NCBI RefSeq assembly: GCF_021531435.1
Contig: NZ_JAFBIS010000008.1
Coordinates: forward strand, 1-64,000
DNA length: 64,000 nucleotides
Direction of reading: 5' to 3'
Origin: Oscillibacter valericigenes
Lineage (GTDB): Bacteria > Bacillota > Clostridia > Oscillospirales > Oscillospiraceae
This document shows, piece after piece, positions 6,905 to 14,429 of the stretch. Position 1 is the stretch's first letter. Each line of letters opens with the position of its first letter. The translations under genes were made by a program, and so were the position numbers. The notes beneath the pieces are model-generated. The model worked only from the letters and a program-made list of their open reading frames with translations, ran no database searches and was not told the origin of the DNA.

Positions 6905-7324
6905 TTGAGCAAGAAAGAAAAATTCGCTCTCTACCTGACGCCGGAGAAAAAGGCAATTTTGGAGAAGCGGTATCAGGAGGACGGCAGCCGCAGCATCACC
7001 GGATTCATTGAGCGGGCCATTGATTTCTACCTGGACTATCTCAGTGCCAACGACGCCGGGCTGTTCCTCCCAACCTCCATCCAGTCCTATCTGGACGGTC
7101 GGGTGGGTCAGTTGGAAAACAAAATGGCGTTGCTGGTCTACAAACAGGCGGTGGAGTTGGATATGCTCTCCGGGATCATCGCGGACAGCTTTCAGTTCAG
7201 CGAGGAAGAACTGCGCCGACGCCGTGCGGAGAGCGTCCGGAATGTGAAGCAGACCAATGGCCGCATCTCGTTCGAAAAACGGGTGCGGGAATCTGTGAAG
7301 GATGATGACGGATGGCAAGGCTGA
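6905..7324 (+). CDS. MobC-like relaxosome accessory protein
   Basis: 139 residues from a TTG start that follows GGAAAGGA; ATGs at 6875 and 6884 are alternatives. The N-terminal half (LYLTPEKKAILEKRYQEDGSRSITGFIERAIDFYLDYL) reads as a ribbon-helix-helix fold, as in plasmid mobilization accessory proteins that bind oriT. The C-terminal half is charged and coiled-coil-like. Its 3' end overlaps the relaxase start by 13 bp, so both are made from one transcript. Family assignment rests on this architecture and the relaxase next door, not on a diagnostic motif. Confidence 0.65.
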   Translation: MSKKEKFALYLTPEKKAILEKRYQEDGSRSITGFIERAIDFYLDYLSANDAGLFLPTSIQSYLDGRVGQLENKMALLVYKQAVELDMLSGIIADSFQFSEEELRRRRAESVRNVKQTNGRISFEKRVRESVKDDDGWQG

Positions 7325-9270
7325 TCGTCAAGAGTCCGTACATCAAGTGTGGAGGTGGACACTCAGCAGGCGGCTACATGCGATACATCGCCACCCGCGA
7401 ACGAGTAGAGTTGATTCAGGATGACCGCCCTCCCACTCGAAAACAGGAGCAGCTTATCGTAAAACTGGTGAAGGATTTTCCTGACGCAAGGAAGCTGGAT
7501 GAATATGCTGACTACCAGGAGCATCCCACCAAGGCCAACGCCTCGACGTTCATCTCTCAGGCGTTGGAGGAAAACTGGAGTGACGTTCAAAAATCAGATG
7601 GCTACATGAAGTACATCGCAACGCGGCCGAGAGCGGAACGGCTCGGCTCTCATGGGCTCTTCGGTGACAAAGATGGTGTGGAGCTGGACAAGGCCATGGC
7701 GGAACTGGAGAACTACACGGGAAACGTATGGACGCACATCATCTCCTTGAAACGGGAGGACGCAGAACGACTGGGCTATGACAATGCCGGGGCGTGGAGA
7801 AATCTTCTCCGCGCCCACCGCAACGACATCGCCGCCGCCATGAACATTCCGCCCCAGGACTTTCGTTGGTACGCGGCATTTCACGATGAAGGCGACCATC
7901 CCCATGTGCACATGATGGCGTGGTCCGTAAAACCCGGGCAGGCGTATCTGTCTCAGGACGGCATCCGGCAAATCAAATCCAAACTCACCAACGACATCTT
8001 TCAACAAGAGATGCTGCACCTCTATGAGCAGAAAACTGTTTCCCGTGACCAGCTGGTACGGGAAGCGCGGCAGGCCATGCGGGAGTTGGTTCGGCAGATG
8101 CGTAACAGGATCTGCGACCACCCGGAGGCGGAGCGTCTCATGCAGGAGCTGGCACTCCAACTGGAAACGGTCAAGGGGAAGAAGTCCTACGGCTATCTTC
8201 CCAAGAAGCAAAAGGCTCTGGTGGATGAAATCGTGGACCAGATGGAGCAGCTCCCTACCGTGGCCGAGTGCTACGAAAAGTGGTGGCAGCTACAAAGTCA
8301 GGTGGAAGATTTCTATTCTGAGAAGGAGCGGCACCGCCCGCCGCTGTCACGGCAGAAGGAATTCCGCCAAATCAAGAATGCGGTCATTCAGGAGGCGAAG
8401 ACTATCCGGCTGGGAGAGATCACCTTCGAGGATGATGCCCTGCGGCAGAGTGATGAGGTGGATGAAGATGAAAATGGGCCCTGGGACTTCTGGACGCTGC
8501 GCATGGATATACAGGATGAAGGCTCTTCACTGGCGGAGCGGGATGATGCCGTGGAGAGTATGCGGGAGCTGGCAGAGAACGGCAATGTTCGTGCTCAATA
8601 CTTCATGGGAAAGCTGTGCCGAGATGGTCCGTTGCTGCCGCCGGACTGGGTGATGGCCCGGTACTGGTTTGACAAAGCGGCGAAGCAGGGATACGCTCCC
8701 GCCCAGTATGCTCTGGGAAAGCTATATCTCTCTGATGATGCCAGCGTCCATGATTCCGAGCTTGGAATCCAGTGGTTGGAGCACGCCGCCTACAATGGAA
8801 ACCACTATGCATCCTACCGTCTGGGCAAAGAATATCTGAAAGGCGAATCGGTAAGAAGGGATATCCGCAAGGCCATGGATCACATCTACACATCCGCCCA
8901 GGCTGGAAATCCTCATGCGCAGTATCTGCTGGGGAAGCTACTGCTCCAAGGCAAGGTGATTGAGCAGGACAAGGATGCGGGTATCCAATGGCTAACCCAG
9001 GCGGCGGAGCAGGGACACAGCTATGCGCAGTGCCTTCTGGAAAGGCAAAGGGCTTCGATAGCGTCGGAGGTTTTCCTTGCGGTGACGAGGCTGCTCCACC
9101 ACATGGCGAACGTCTTTCAGGACAAGTCCCTGCCGCAGAGCGGCACAGGGCTCATCCATGCCGACCGCAAACTCCGTGAACAACTGCGAGAGAAGCGCCT
9201 CGCCCATGGTCACAAGGAGAATGACCATGAGGAACAGCAATATGGCGGTTGGAATATGACCATGAGGTAG
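7312..9270 (+). CDS. MobP3-type relaxase with C-terminal Sel1 repeats
   Basis: 652 residues. The N-terminus carries two YIATR motifs (about residues 24 and 101), and the HUH metal site is HPHVHM (residues 196-201), as in MobP-type relaxases that nick oriT through a tyrosine. A helical middle (about 240-400) is followed by about four Sel1-like repeats (about 425-590; EQGHSYAQ, GVRR/KG motifs). Sel1 tails usually mediate protein contacts and could dock to a transfer machine. No coupling protein or type IV secretion gene is visible, so transfer would rely on a helper element. It is overlapped by mobC upstream. Confidence 0.88.
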   Translation: MARLIVKSPYIKCGGGHSAGGYMRYIATRERVELIQDDRPPTRKQEQLIVKLVKDFPDARKLDEYADYQEHPTKANASTFISQALEENWSDVQKSDGYMKYIATRPRAERLGSHGLFGDKDGVELDKAMAELENYTGNVWTHIISLKREDAERLGYDNAGAWRNLLRAHRNDIAAAMNIPPQDFRWYAAFHDEGDHPHVHMMAWSVKPGQAYLSQDGIRQIKSKLTNDIFQQEMLHLYEQKTVSRDQLVREARQAMRELVRQMRNRICDHPEAERLMQELALQLETVKGKKSYGYLPKKQKALVDEIVDQMEQLPTVAECYEKWWQLQSQVEDFYSEKERHRPPLSRQKEFRQIKNAVIQEAKTIRLGEITFEDDALRQSDEVDEDENGPWDFWTLRMDIQDEGSSLAERDDAVESMRELAENGNVRAQYFMGKLCRDGPLLPPDWVMARYWFDKAAKQGYAPAQYALGKLYLSDDASVHDSELGIQWLEHAAYNGNHYASYRLGKEYLKGESVRRDIRKAMDHIYTSAQAGNPHAQYLLGKLLLQGKVIEQDKDAGIQWLTQAAEQGHSYAQCLLERQRASIASEVFLAVTRLLHHMANVFQDKSLPQSGTGLIHADRKLREQLREKRLAHGHKENDHEEQQYGGWNMTMR

Positions 9271-9659
9271 AGGTTATGCCTACGTTTTGATGCCGGGGTC
9301 AAAAGGGTATTTTGAAATTGACGGTTGTGCATGGTACACAAAATCAGGCCCAACTTCAGCCTGCTTTGGCCGGCATTTGAGGCTTAATTTCGAACCATTT
9401 TTGTGCATATCAACATTTCAAAATCTAAAAACGTCCTTTTGACCCCAACCTCACGTTTTATCACAGACCACGTTGTTGCTTTCGTAGAATATTCTCTGGC
9501 ATCCAATCTTTTGTTGGCTTTCTGTTTGCTCTTCCGCTATTGTGTGTTTGCAAAAATCAAAATGGAGGAGTGTGACAACTGATGGTCAGCGATGCCAACA
9601 TTGCGGTGCATGAAATGCGATGCAAATCAAAGAATAAAACCCCTGGGAGGTGAAAGCAA
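9271..9659. other. 389-bp gap between relaxase and integrase
   Basis: No gene seen. It contains the 152-bp inverted-repeat structure at 9295-9446, then AT-rich sequence and the integrase ribosome binding site (GGGAGGTG, about 9647). Confidence 0.6.
9295..9446. repeat. 152-bp structure with perfect 12-bp terminal inverted repeats
   Basis: Ends are GGGGTCAAAAGG (9295-9306) and its complement (9435-9446). A second inverted pair, TTTTGAAAT (9310-9318) and ATTTCAAAA (9415-9423), lies inside. It looks like a MITE-sized unit or a recombinase/regulator binding array. No target-site duplication is evident. Confidence 0.6.
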
Positions 9660-10814
9660 ATGGCAAAACGCAGAGCAAATGGAGAAGGTAGTATCCGCAA
9701 ACGGTCTGACGGAAGATGGGAAGGGCGGTATACGGCAGGCTATGATCCTGAGACTGGAAAACGTATCGTAAAAAGTGTTCTTGGTAAAACGCAGGCAGAG
9801 GTAAAGGAAAAACTCCGGAAAGCTCTGGAGGAAACCCGTGAATTGGATATTATCCGCTCAGATGACTACACCGTGGGAGAGTGGGTGCAGACATGGTTTG
9901 AACTATACTCCAAACCCAATGTCCGGCCTTCCACAGCAGCGTATTACCGGCGGTTCATCGACTGCCACGTCATTCCATACATCGGACACATCAAACTGAA
10001 CAAGTTGACTGCCAGGGACATTCAAAAACTCTATAACGACCTGAAAGACCATGGTCGGGTACGAGAGGTTCTGAAAGCGAAGAAACCTGGTCTGAGCAGT
10101 TCCTATGTGCGTGGACTTCACATGATGCTCCACAACTGTTTTGAACGTGCCAGAAAAGAACGGCTCATCATGCGCAATCCCACCGAAGACTGCATCATAC
10201 CCAAAATAGAGAAAAAGGAAATGAAAATTCTTCGGCAGGAAGATATCGGTGCGTACCTCAAGGCAGCCGATGCCCGTGGAATGCTTCCCATGTTCTTTCT
10301 GGAACTGACCAGCGGTCTACGAAAGGGGGAACTGGTGGCTCTGCTCTGGAGTGACCTGGATATTGAGCACAAAACGCTGTCAGTGTCCAAACAGGCGGTT
10401 CGTGCCGAGGGCGGTGCTATCAAGGTGTCACGGCCCAAGACAGCGACATCTGTCCGAAAAATCTCCATCCCCCAGGAAGCAGTGGACTTGCTGGTACAGG
10501 AGCATAAGAAGCATCCGGACAATCCCTATATGTTCCCTTCCCCCAAGACCGGAGAGATGTGGTTCCCCGATTCCGTGGTCAACCTTCATAGAAAGATCCT
10601 GAAAGACGCAGGTCTGGAACAACTTCGTTTCCACGATCTCAGACACACCTTCGCGACCATGGCGCTTCAAAACGGTGTCGATGTAAAAACAGTATCCAGT
10701 ATGCTGGGCCACTACGACGCAGGCTTCACCCTGAGCGTCTACGCCCATGCCACCGACAGAATGCAGGAAGAGGCCGCGGAAAAGATGGGCAGTTTCATGG
10801 TACAGTCCATGTAA
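9660..10814 (+). CDS. tyrosine integrase
   Basis: 384 residues of the phage/ICE integrase family. N-terminal AP2-like arm-binding segment (about 1-60, RRANGEGSIRKRSDGRWEGRY), a SAM-like core-binding domain (about 70-180), and the catalytic domain with Arg221, His325-x-x-Arg328 (HDLRHTF), His351 (LGH) and nucleophile Tyr361 (VYAHAT). All five catalytic residues are present, so it should be active. GGGAGGTG precedes the start. It is the last gene of the element; candidate attachment sequences follow at 10878-10962 and in the tRNA-Thr genes beyond. Confidence 0.95.
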   Translation: MAKRRANGEGSIRKRSDGRWEGRYTAGYDPETGKRIVKSVLGKTQAEVKEKLRKALEETRELDIIRSDDYTVGEWVQTWFELYSKPNVRPSTAAYYRRFIDCHVIPYIGHIKLNKLTARDIQKLYNDLKDHGRVREVLKAKKPGLSSSYVRGLHMMLHNCFERARKERLIMRNPTEDCIIPKIEKKEMKILRQEDIGAYLKAADARGMLPMFFLELTSGLRKGELVALLWSDLDIEHKTLSVSKQAVRAEGGAIKVSRPKTATSVRKISIPQEAVDLLVQEHKKHPDNPYMFPSPKTGEMWFPDSVVNLHRKILKDAGLEQLRFHDLRHTFATMALQNGVDVKTVSSMLGHYDAGFTLSVYAHATDRMQEEAAEKMGSFMVQSM

Positions 10815-10833
10815 ACCCTCCCCACAGAAGCAG

Positions 10834-10863
10834 AGAAAGCACCGGAAAACTCCGGTGCTTTCT
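10834..10863 (+). terminator. terminator of the integrase gene
   Basis: Perfect 13-bp stem AGAAAGCACCGGA / TCCGGTGCTTTCT with an AAAC loop, 20 bp after the integrase stop. Confidence 0.8.
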
Positions 10864-10877
10864 GCGTTTCGCTCCCG

Positions 10878-10962
10878 TGTGGGTCAAACGCGGGGCTTGC
10901 GCATGTGCTCAGACTATTTCAATTTCAAAAAATTGATTCGTAATCAGCGCATTGTGGGTCAA
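10878..10962. other. candidate attachment region with arm-like repeats
   Basis: Two copies of TGTGGGTCAA (10878-10887 and 10953-10962) flank TGATTCGTAATCAGC (10934-10948), which matches the anticodon arm of the nearby tRNA-Thr(CGT), but in the opposite orientation. The arrangement suggests integrase core and arm sites. It is inference from repeats and position. Confidence 0.4.
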
Positions 10963-11004
10963 GCACAGAAAATGAGGGGCAGAAAACAAGAACATTTTAG
11001 AACG

Positions 11005-11039
11005 AAAAGCACCCGAAAACCGCCGTTTTCGGGTGCTTT
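11005..11039 (-). terminator. terminator of tRNA-Thr
   Basis: Perfect 16-bp arms (AAAAGCACCCGAAAAC and complement) around CGCC; on the minus strand it directly follows the tRNA 3' end. Confidence 0.85.
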
Positions 11040-11115
11040 TGGAGCTGGAAATCAGACTCGAACTGACGACCTGCTGATTACGAATCAGCTGCTCTACCGA
11101 CTGAGCTATTCCAGC
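11040..11115 (-). tRNA. tRNA-Thr(CGT)
   Basis: A 76-nt cloverleaf read on the minus strand. The 7-bp acceptor GCTGGAA/TTCCAGC pairs fully. The D-arm is TAGCTCAGTCGGTAGAGCA, the anticodon arm CTGATTCGTAATCAG has anticodon CGT (reads ACG, Thr), and the T-arm contains GTTCGAG. Discriminator T with encoded CCA. It is followed by a strong terminator. Its D and anticodon region is repeated in the broken tRNA just upstream. It may be carried by the mobile element. Confidence 0.92.
11077..11108. repeat. 32-bp direct repeat inside intact tRNA-Thr
   Basis: Identical to 11146-11177. It spans the anticodon loop through the D-arm of the tRNA, the segment where many tyrosine integrases recombine. Confidence 0.9.
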
Positions 11116-11145
11116 TTATCAACTTGTACGCGGGGTGATATAGAA

Positions 11146-11184
11146 ATTACGAATCAGCTGCTCTACCGACTGAGCTACAGTAGC
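11146..11184 (-). pseudogene. 5' half of a second tRNA-Thr, broken after the anticodon
   Basis: On the minus strand this reads GCTACTG (acceptor 5' strand), then a D-arm and anticodon arm identical to the intact tRNA up to CGTAAT, after which similarity stops. The acceptor differs from the intact tRNA (GCTACTG against GCTGGAA), so it is not a simple duplication of it. It looks like the left-over 5' half of a chromosomal tRNA-Thr split by integration. The matching 3' half is not visible in this window. Confidence 0.7.
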
Positions 11185-11800
11185 ATAATATTCAAGCACG
11201 CTAGATGATACCACATTTTTTCCTCAGCGTCAACACCCATTTCGCGCGGAGAAATCCGGTCGATATACGCTCTTGTTTTGCATATTACTATTTGTATAGT
11301 TGCATGATCTCTTGCATTCTTTTGGTGTGTGGCTTTTCCCCGTTCGTAAATTTTTCGTTCGGTCCTGCAAAAAAACGACGATATTTCTCGATATTTTTCT
11401 ATATAATCCGAAAATTATTTTCCTGTTTATTCCATCTATCTCGATTCTTTTTTCATATATTCAATTTACATAAAACAATTTATAACATCCTTCTACAAGG
11501 AGTTATTCACATTTTCCACACAGTTTTCCACATCTGATTTTTCTTTTTATTTCAACATTTTAATTAATTTTATCCAGTTTTTTACATCCTCTGTAACAGG
11601 GATTTCACAGCCATCTTTTCTCTCGTTCAAAATTTACATAAAAATATATCCCGCAGTCCTTTATCCATTTTTCTACGTATTTTCCCTCCTCCAACAGCTT
11701 TTTACTGAAATCCCTCCGCATTTTCATCGAAAAAGGAAAGTTCCTTCCCAATATTATGCAAAGATAGTATCCAGCCATGCACAAAGGGCCGCATTTATAC
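11185..11800. other. AT-rich intergenic region
   Basis: About 600 bp, clearly richer in A+T than the genes that follow. Open frames here are low-complexity Phe/Ile/Tyr-rich and not credible as genes. It contains three same-strand DnaA-box-like 9-mers at 11503-11532. No tRNA, rRNA or known riboswitch seen. Confidence 0.6.
11503..11532 (+). other. cluster of three DnaA-box-like 9-mers
   Basis: TTATTCACA (11503), TTTTCCACA (11512) and TTTTCCACA (11524) in tandem. The first fits TTATNCACA exactly; the other two differ at the third base. They lie in a long AT-rich stretch but no dnaA, dnaN or other origin gene is near. Confidence 0.35.
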
Positions 11801-11855
11801 AGAGGGAGCAAGCCGATTCCGCGGCCTGCTCCCTCCCATTCTTTTATACATTCTG

Positions 11856-12863
11856 TCAATCGGCAATATCCCGCGTGGCGTAAGCATTCAGTTCCATCCC
11901 CGCCGTGTGGCCTGCCAGGTACTCGTAATACCCCTGTGCGCCAATCATGGCGCCGTTGTCGCCGCACAGCTTCAGCGGCGGCAGATACAGCTTGCAGCCC
12001 TGTTTTTCGCAGGCCCGCTCCAGGTCTCCCCGGATGACGGAGTTGGCCGCCACGCCGCCGGCGGCCGCCATGGTCTTGTAGCCGGTCTGCTTCAGGGCCT
12101 CCATGACCCGGGGCACCAGGGTATCGCTGACGGCCTGGGCAAAGTCCTTCGCCAGCGCCGCCCGGTCCAACTCCTCTCCCACCTGCTCCTCGTGGTGGGC
12201 CAGATTCACCACCGCCGTTTTCAGGCCGGAGAAGCTCATATCCAGCGGCGCGCCGTCTACATGAGCGTGGGGCAGCTTGTAAACGCCGCCCTCAGACCCC
12301 TTCGCCAGGTCGTCCAAAGGCTTGCCGCCGGGATAGGGCAGGCCCAGCACCCGGGCCGCCTTGTCGAAGCACTCCCCCGCCGCATCGTCCCGGGTGGCGC
12401 CCAAGATGACCATGTCCGTGTAGTCCCGCACATCCACGATGAGGGTGTTTCCGCCGGAGATGGCCAGCGCCAAGAAAGGCGGCTCCAGCTCCGGGAACGC
12501 CAGGTAATTTGCGGCGATGTGGCCCCGGACGTGGTGAACGGGGATGAGGGGCACGTTCAGGGCGTAGGCCACAGATTTTGCAAAGCTGAGCCCCACCAGC
12601 ACCGCGCCGATCAGTCCGGGGGCGTAGGTCACCGCCACGGCGTCAATGTCCGCCCGGGTACAGCCCGCGTCGGCCAGTGCCTTTTCCGTCAGGGCGGCAA
12701 TGGCCTCCACATGCTTCCGGGAGGCGATCTCCGGCACCACGCCGCCGTACAGTGCGTGCATATCCGCCTGAGACGCAATGGCATCGGACAGCACACGCCG
12801 CCCGTCCTCCACCACCGCCACGGCGGTCTCGTCACAGGAGGATTCAAAAGCCAGAATTTTCAA
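11856..12863 (-). CDS. tsaD: tRNA N6-adenosine threonylcarbamoyltransferase TsaD
   Basis: 335 residues, the usual length. TsaD transfers the threonylcarbamoyl group to A37 of ANN-decoding tRNAs, working with TsaB and TsaE. Visible motifs: N-terminal ESSCDETAVAV of the ASKHA fold, metal-binding HHVRGH (about residues 109-114), SGGNT, FSGLKTAV and GGVAANS. The start is TTG at 12863 (AAGTTGAAAATTC) after AAGAAGTG. It is the last gene of a minus-strand run (polA, membrane protein, rimI, GNAT, tsaD). A GAGGGAGCA-type hairpin at 11802-11835 could terminate it. Confidence 0.96.
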   Translation of the reverse strand: MKILAFESSCDETAVAVVEDGRRVLSDAIASQADMHALYGGVVPEIASRKHVEAIAALTEKALADAGCTRADIDAVAVTYAPGLIGAVLVGLSFAKSVAYALNVPLIPVHHVRGHIAANYLAFPELEPPFLALAISGGNTLIVDVRDYTDMVILGATRDDAAGECFDKAARVLGLPYPGGKPLDDLAKGSEGGVYKLPHAHVDGAPLDMSFSGLKTAVVNLAHHEEQVGEELDRAALAKDFAQAVSDTLVPRVMEALKQTGYKTMAAAGGVAANSVIRGDLERACEKQGCKLYLPPLKLCGDNGAMIGAQGYYEYLAGHTAGMELNAYATRDIAD

Positions 12864-12882
12864 CTTATGTCACTTCTTTCTC

Positions 12883-13476
12883 TCACTGCTGCCAGGGCAC
12901 CTTGGCCCCCGGCGCCGCGTCCGGGTCATAGGGAATGCGGACGTATTTGTGGAATTTATCCGCCGCAAAGGTGTTTTCGTACACGAAGCGGTGCTGGCGC
13001 ATCAGCTCCGCCTCGTCCACCTCACCGGCGGCCAGGTACAGCGTCTTGTAGTGGACGCCGAACATCTCGGTGTCATAGCCTGCCATCCGCAGGCCGTTGC
13101 GGGCGTAGAAGCCCAGCCGCCGCTCCGCCATCTCCGGGTCCGGGGCGTCCGCCGGGGCCTCGCTCTCGCCGAAAATGACCGTGTCCGCCTCCCGTTCCCG
13201 CAGCTTCTGCAGGATGACGGAGCCCAGGCCACCGTTGCGGCTATGCGCGGAGACGCACAGGTAGTCCAGCAGCGCCCAGCCGGGATGTCCCAGCCACAAA
13301 AACGCCTCGCCCACGATGTTGTCCCCGTCAAACAGACACCAAGGCCTGTACCAGCCCTCGGCCCACATCCGCTCCATGTTCCCCAGGGGCTTCAGCTCCG
13401 CCGCGGGAAACGCCTCTTTCAAATCCCGGTCATAGACGGTCCGCAGCTGCTCCGGGGACGGTATCCTCAGTTCCAT
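12883..13476 (-). CDS. GNAT-like acetyltransferase
   Basis: 197 residues. The segment DYLCVSAHSRNGGLGSVILQKLRER matches the acetyl-CoA binding motif A of GNAT enzymes (V-x-x-x-x-R/Q-x-G-x-G), and GEAFLWLGHPGWALLDYL forms the preceding strands. FYARNGLRMAGYDTEMFG is the typical late strand region. The substrate is unknown. The gene starts inside the end of rimI, overlapping it by 47 bp in another frame, so expression is coupled. ATG start after AAGGGAG. It lies between rimI and tsaD, a place often held by RimI-like proteins. Confidence 0.8.
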   Translation of the reverse strand: MELRIPSPEQLRTVYDRDLKEAFPAAELKPLGNMERMWAEGWYRPWCLFDGDNIVGEAFLWLGHPGWALLDYLCVSAHSRNGGLGSVILQKLREREADTVIFGESEAPADAPDPEMAERRLGFYARNGLRMAGYDTEMFGVHYKTLYLAAGEVDEAELMRQHRFVYENTFAADKFHKYVRIPYDPDAAPGAKVPWQQ

Positions 13477-13936
13477 CGGTGTTAAACTCCCTTGTCATAA
13501 TGATGGCATCCTCCTTGGGATGCTCATAGTAATTCTTCCGCCGGCCCACGCCCCGGAAGCCCCGGGCGCCGTAGAGGGCGATGGCGTCATAGTTGGAGGC
13601 CCGCACCTCCAGGGTCAAAAATGCCAGGTGGTTTCCCTCTGCAAAGTCCAGAAACACCTGCAGCAGCTTTCCCGCGATGCCCCGGCGTCGGCACTCCGGC
13701 CGCACGGCGATATTGGTGATATAGCCCTCGTCCAGCACCACCTGCAGCCCGGCGTAGCCCACCACCCGGTCGTTGTCATCCAGCGCCACCAGGAAAGCGG
13801 AGAGCAGGTTATCCAACTCCTCCGCCAGCATATTCCGGGACCAGGGGGTAGAGAAGCAGATGCGCTCCAGCTCCGCCACCTCGTCCAGATGGTCTCCGTT
13901 CATGGGTACGATACGCACATGCATCTGTTCACTCAT
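13430..13936 (-). CDS. rimI: ribosomal-protein-alanine N-acetyltransferase family (RimI)
   Basis: 168 residues of the RimI branch of GNAT: ERICFSTPWSRNMLAEELDN at the N-terminus (typical F-x-x-PW), then YITNIAVRPECRRRGIAGKLL (acetyl-CoA loop RRRGIA) and LEVRASNYDAIALYGARGFRGVGRRKNYY. It acetylates the alpha-amino group of S18 or other proteins; RimI beside TsaD is a widely conserved neighbourhood. The 5' end overlaps the preceding membrane-protein gene by 8 bp and the 3' end overlaps the next GNAT gene by 47 bp. The C-terminal 15 residues are probably only the read-through of that overlap. Confidence 0.92.
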   Translation of the reverse strand: MSEQMHVRIVPMNGDHLDEVAELERICFSTPWSRNMLAEELDNLLSAFLVALDDNDRVVGYAGLQVVLDEGYITNIAVRPECRRRGIAGKLLQVFLDFAEGNHLAFLTLEVRASNYDAIALYGARGFRGVGRRKNYYEHPKEDAIIMTREFNTDGTEDTVPGAAADRL

Positions 13937-14423
13937 TGTTCGTTCCTCCTTGCTTGATCGCGGCCTCCCGCCGGTGCTGCAAATGGATACCGATATGTCC
14001 GATGCCCAATATCACCACGCCCAACACCATCCAAATCACCTTTCCGTAAATCCCCAACAGAAAAAACGCAAGGACCGGCAATGTGGCTCCCGCTACCGGA
14101 ACGCCCAGCAGACCGGCGGTAAAATCCCGCATGGTCTTTTCGCTCCGGAAATACCGGAACCACCAGACCTCATACAGTACCAGCAGCGCCGCCGTGCCCA
14201 CCAGCCACCAGGACCAGGCCCTCCAGGGATGCCAGTTGAAATCCCGAAACACCAGCGCCGCGCAGGTGACCCATGCCTGCCCCACCCGCTCAAAGGCCAG
14301 CAGGACGCGGTTTTCTCCGGAGGGGTCGTAGTCTTTCGGCTTGTTTTTTGTCCAAAACAGGTTGGGGATAAACAGGGCCAGCAAACACACCAGCCCCACA
14401 TAGGAAAATCCAAAATGTCCCAT
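13929..14423 (-). CDS. conserved membrane protein, 164 residues
   Basis: Four probable transmembrane helices: residues about 5-24, 72-86, 102-122 and 125-146. Between the first two is a loop with FWTKNKPKDYDPSGEN and FNWHPWRAW. No catalytic motif. Placed 6 bp after polA and overlapping rimI, so it is part of the same transcript, but the context gives no function. Confidence 0.75.
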   Translation of the reverse strand: MGHFGFSYVGLVCLLALFIPNLFWTKNKPKDYDPSGENRVLLAFERVGQAWVTCAALVFRDFNWHPWRAWSWWLVGTAALLVLYEVWWFRYFRSEKTMRDFTAGLLGVPVAGATLPVLAFFLLGIYGKVIWMVLGVVILGIGHIGIHLQHRREAAIKQGGTNNE

Positions 14424-14429
14424 CGTGTA

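Noticed and set aside
11205-11537. 110-codon ORF in the AT-rich gap
   Set aside because: Phe/Ile/Tyr-rich low-complexity translation, starts inside the AT-rich region, no Shine-Dalgarno; likely chance.
11461-11540. chromosomal replication origin
   Set aside because: Only three boxes, two imperfect, and no dnaA, dnaN, recF or rpmH nearby. Kept only as a binding-site observation.
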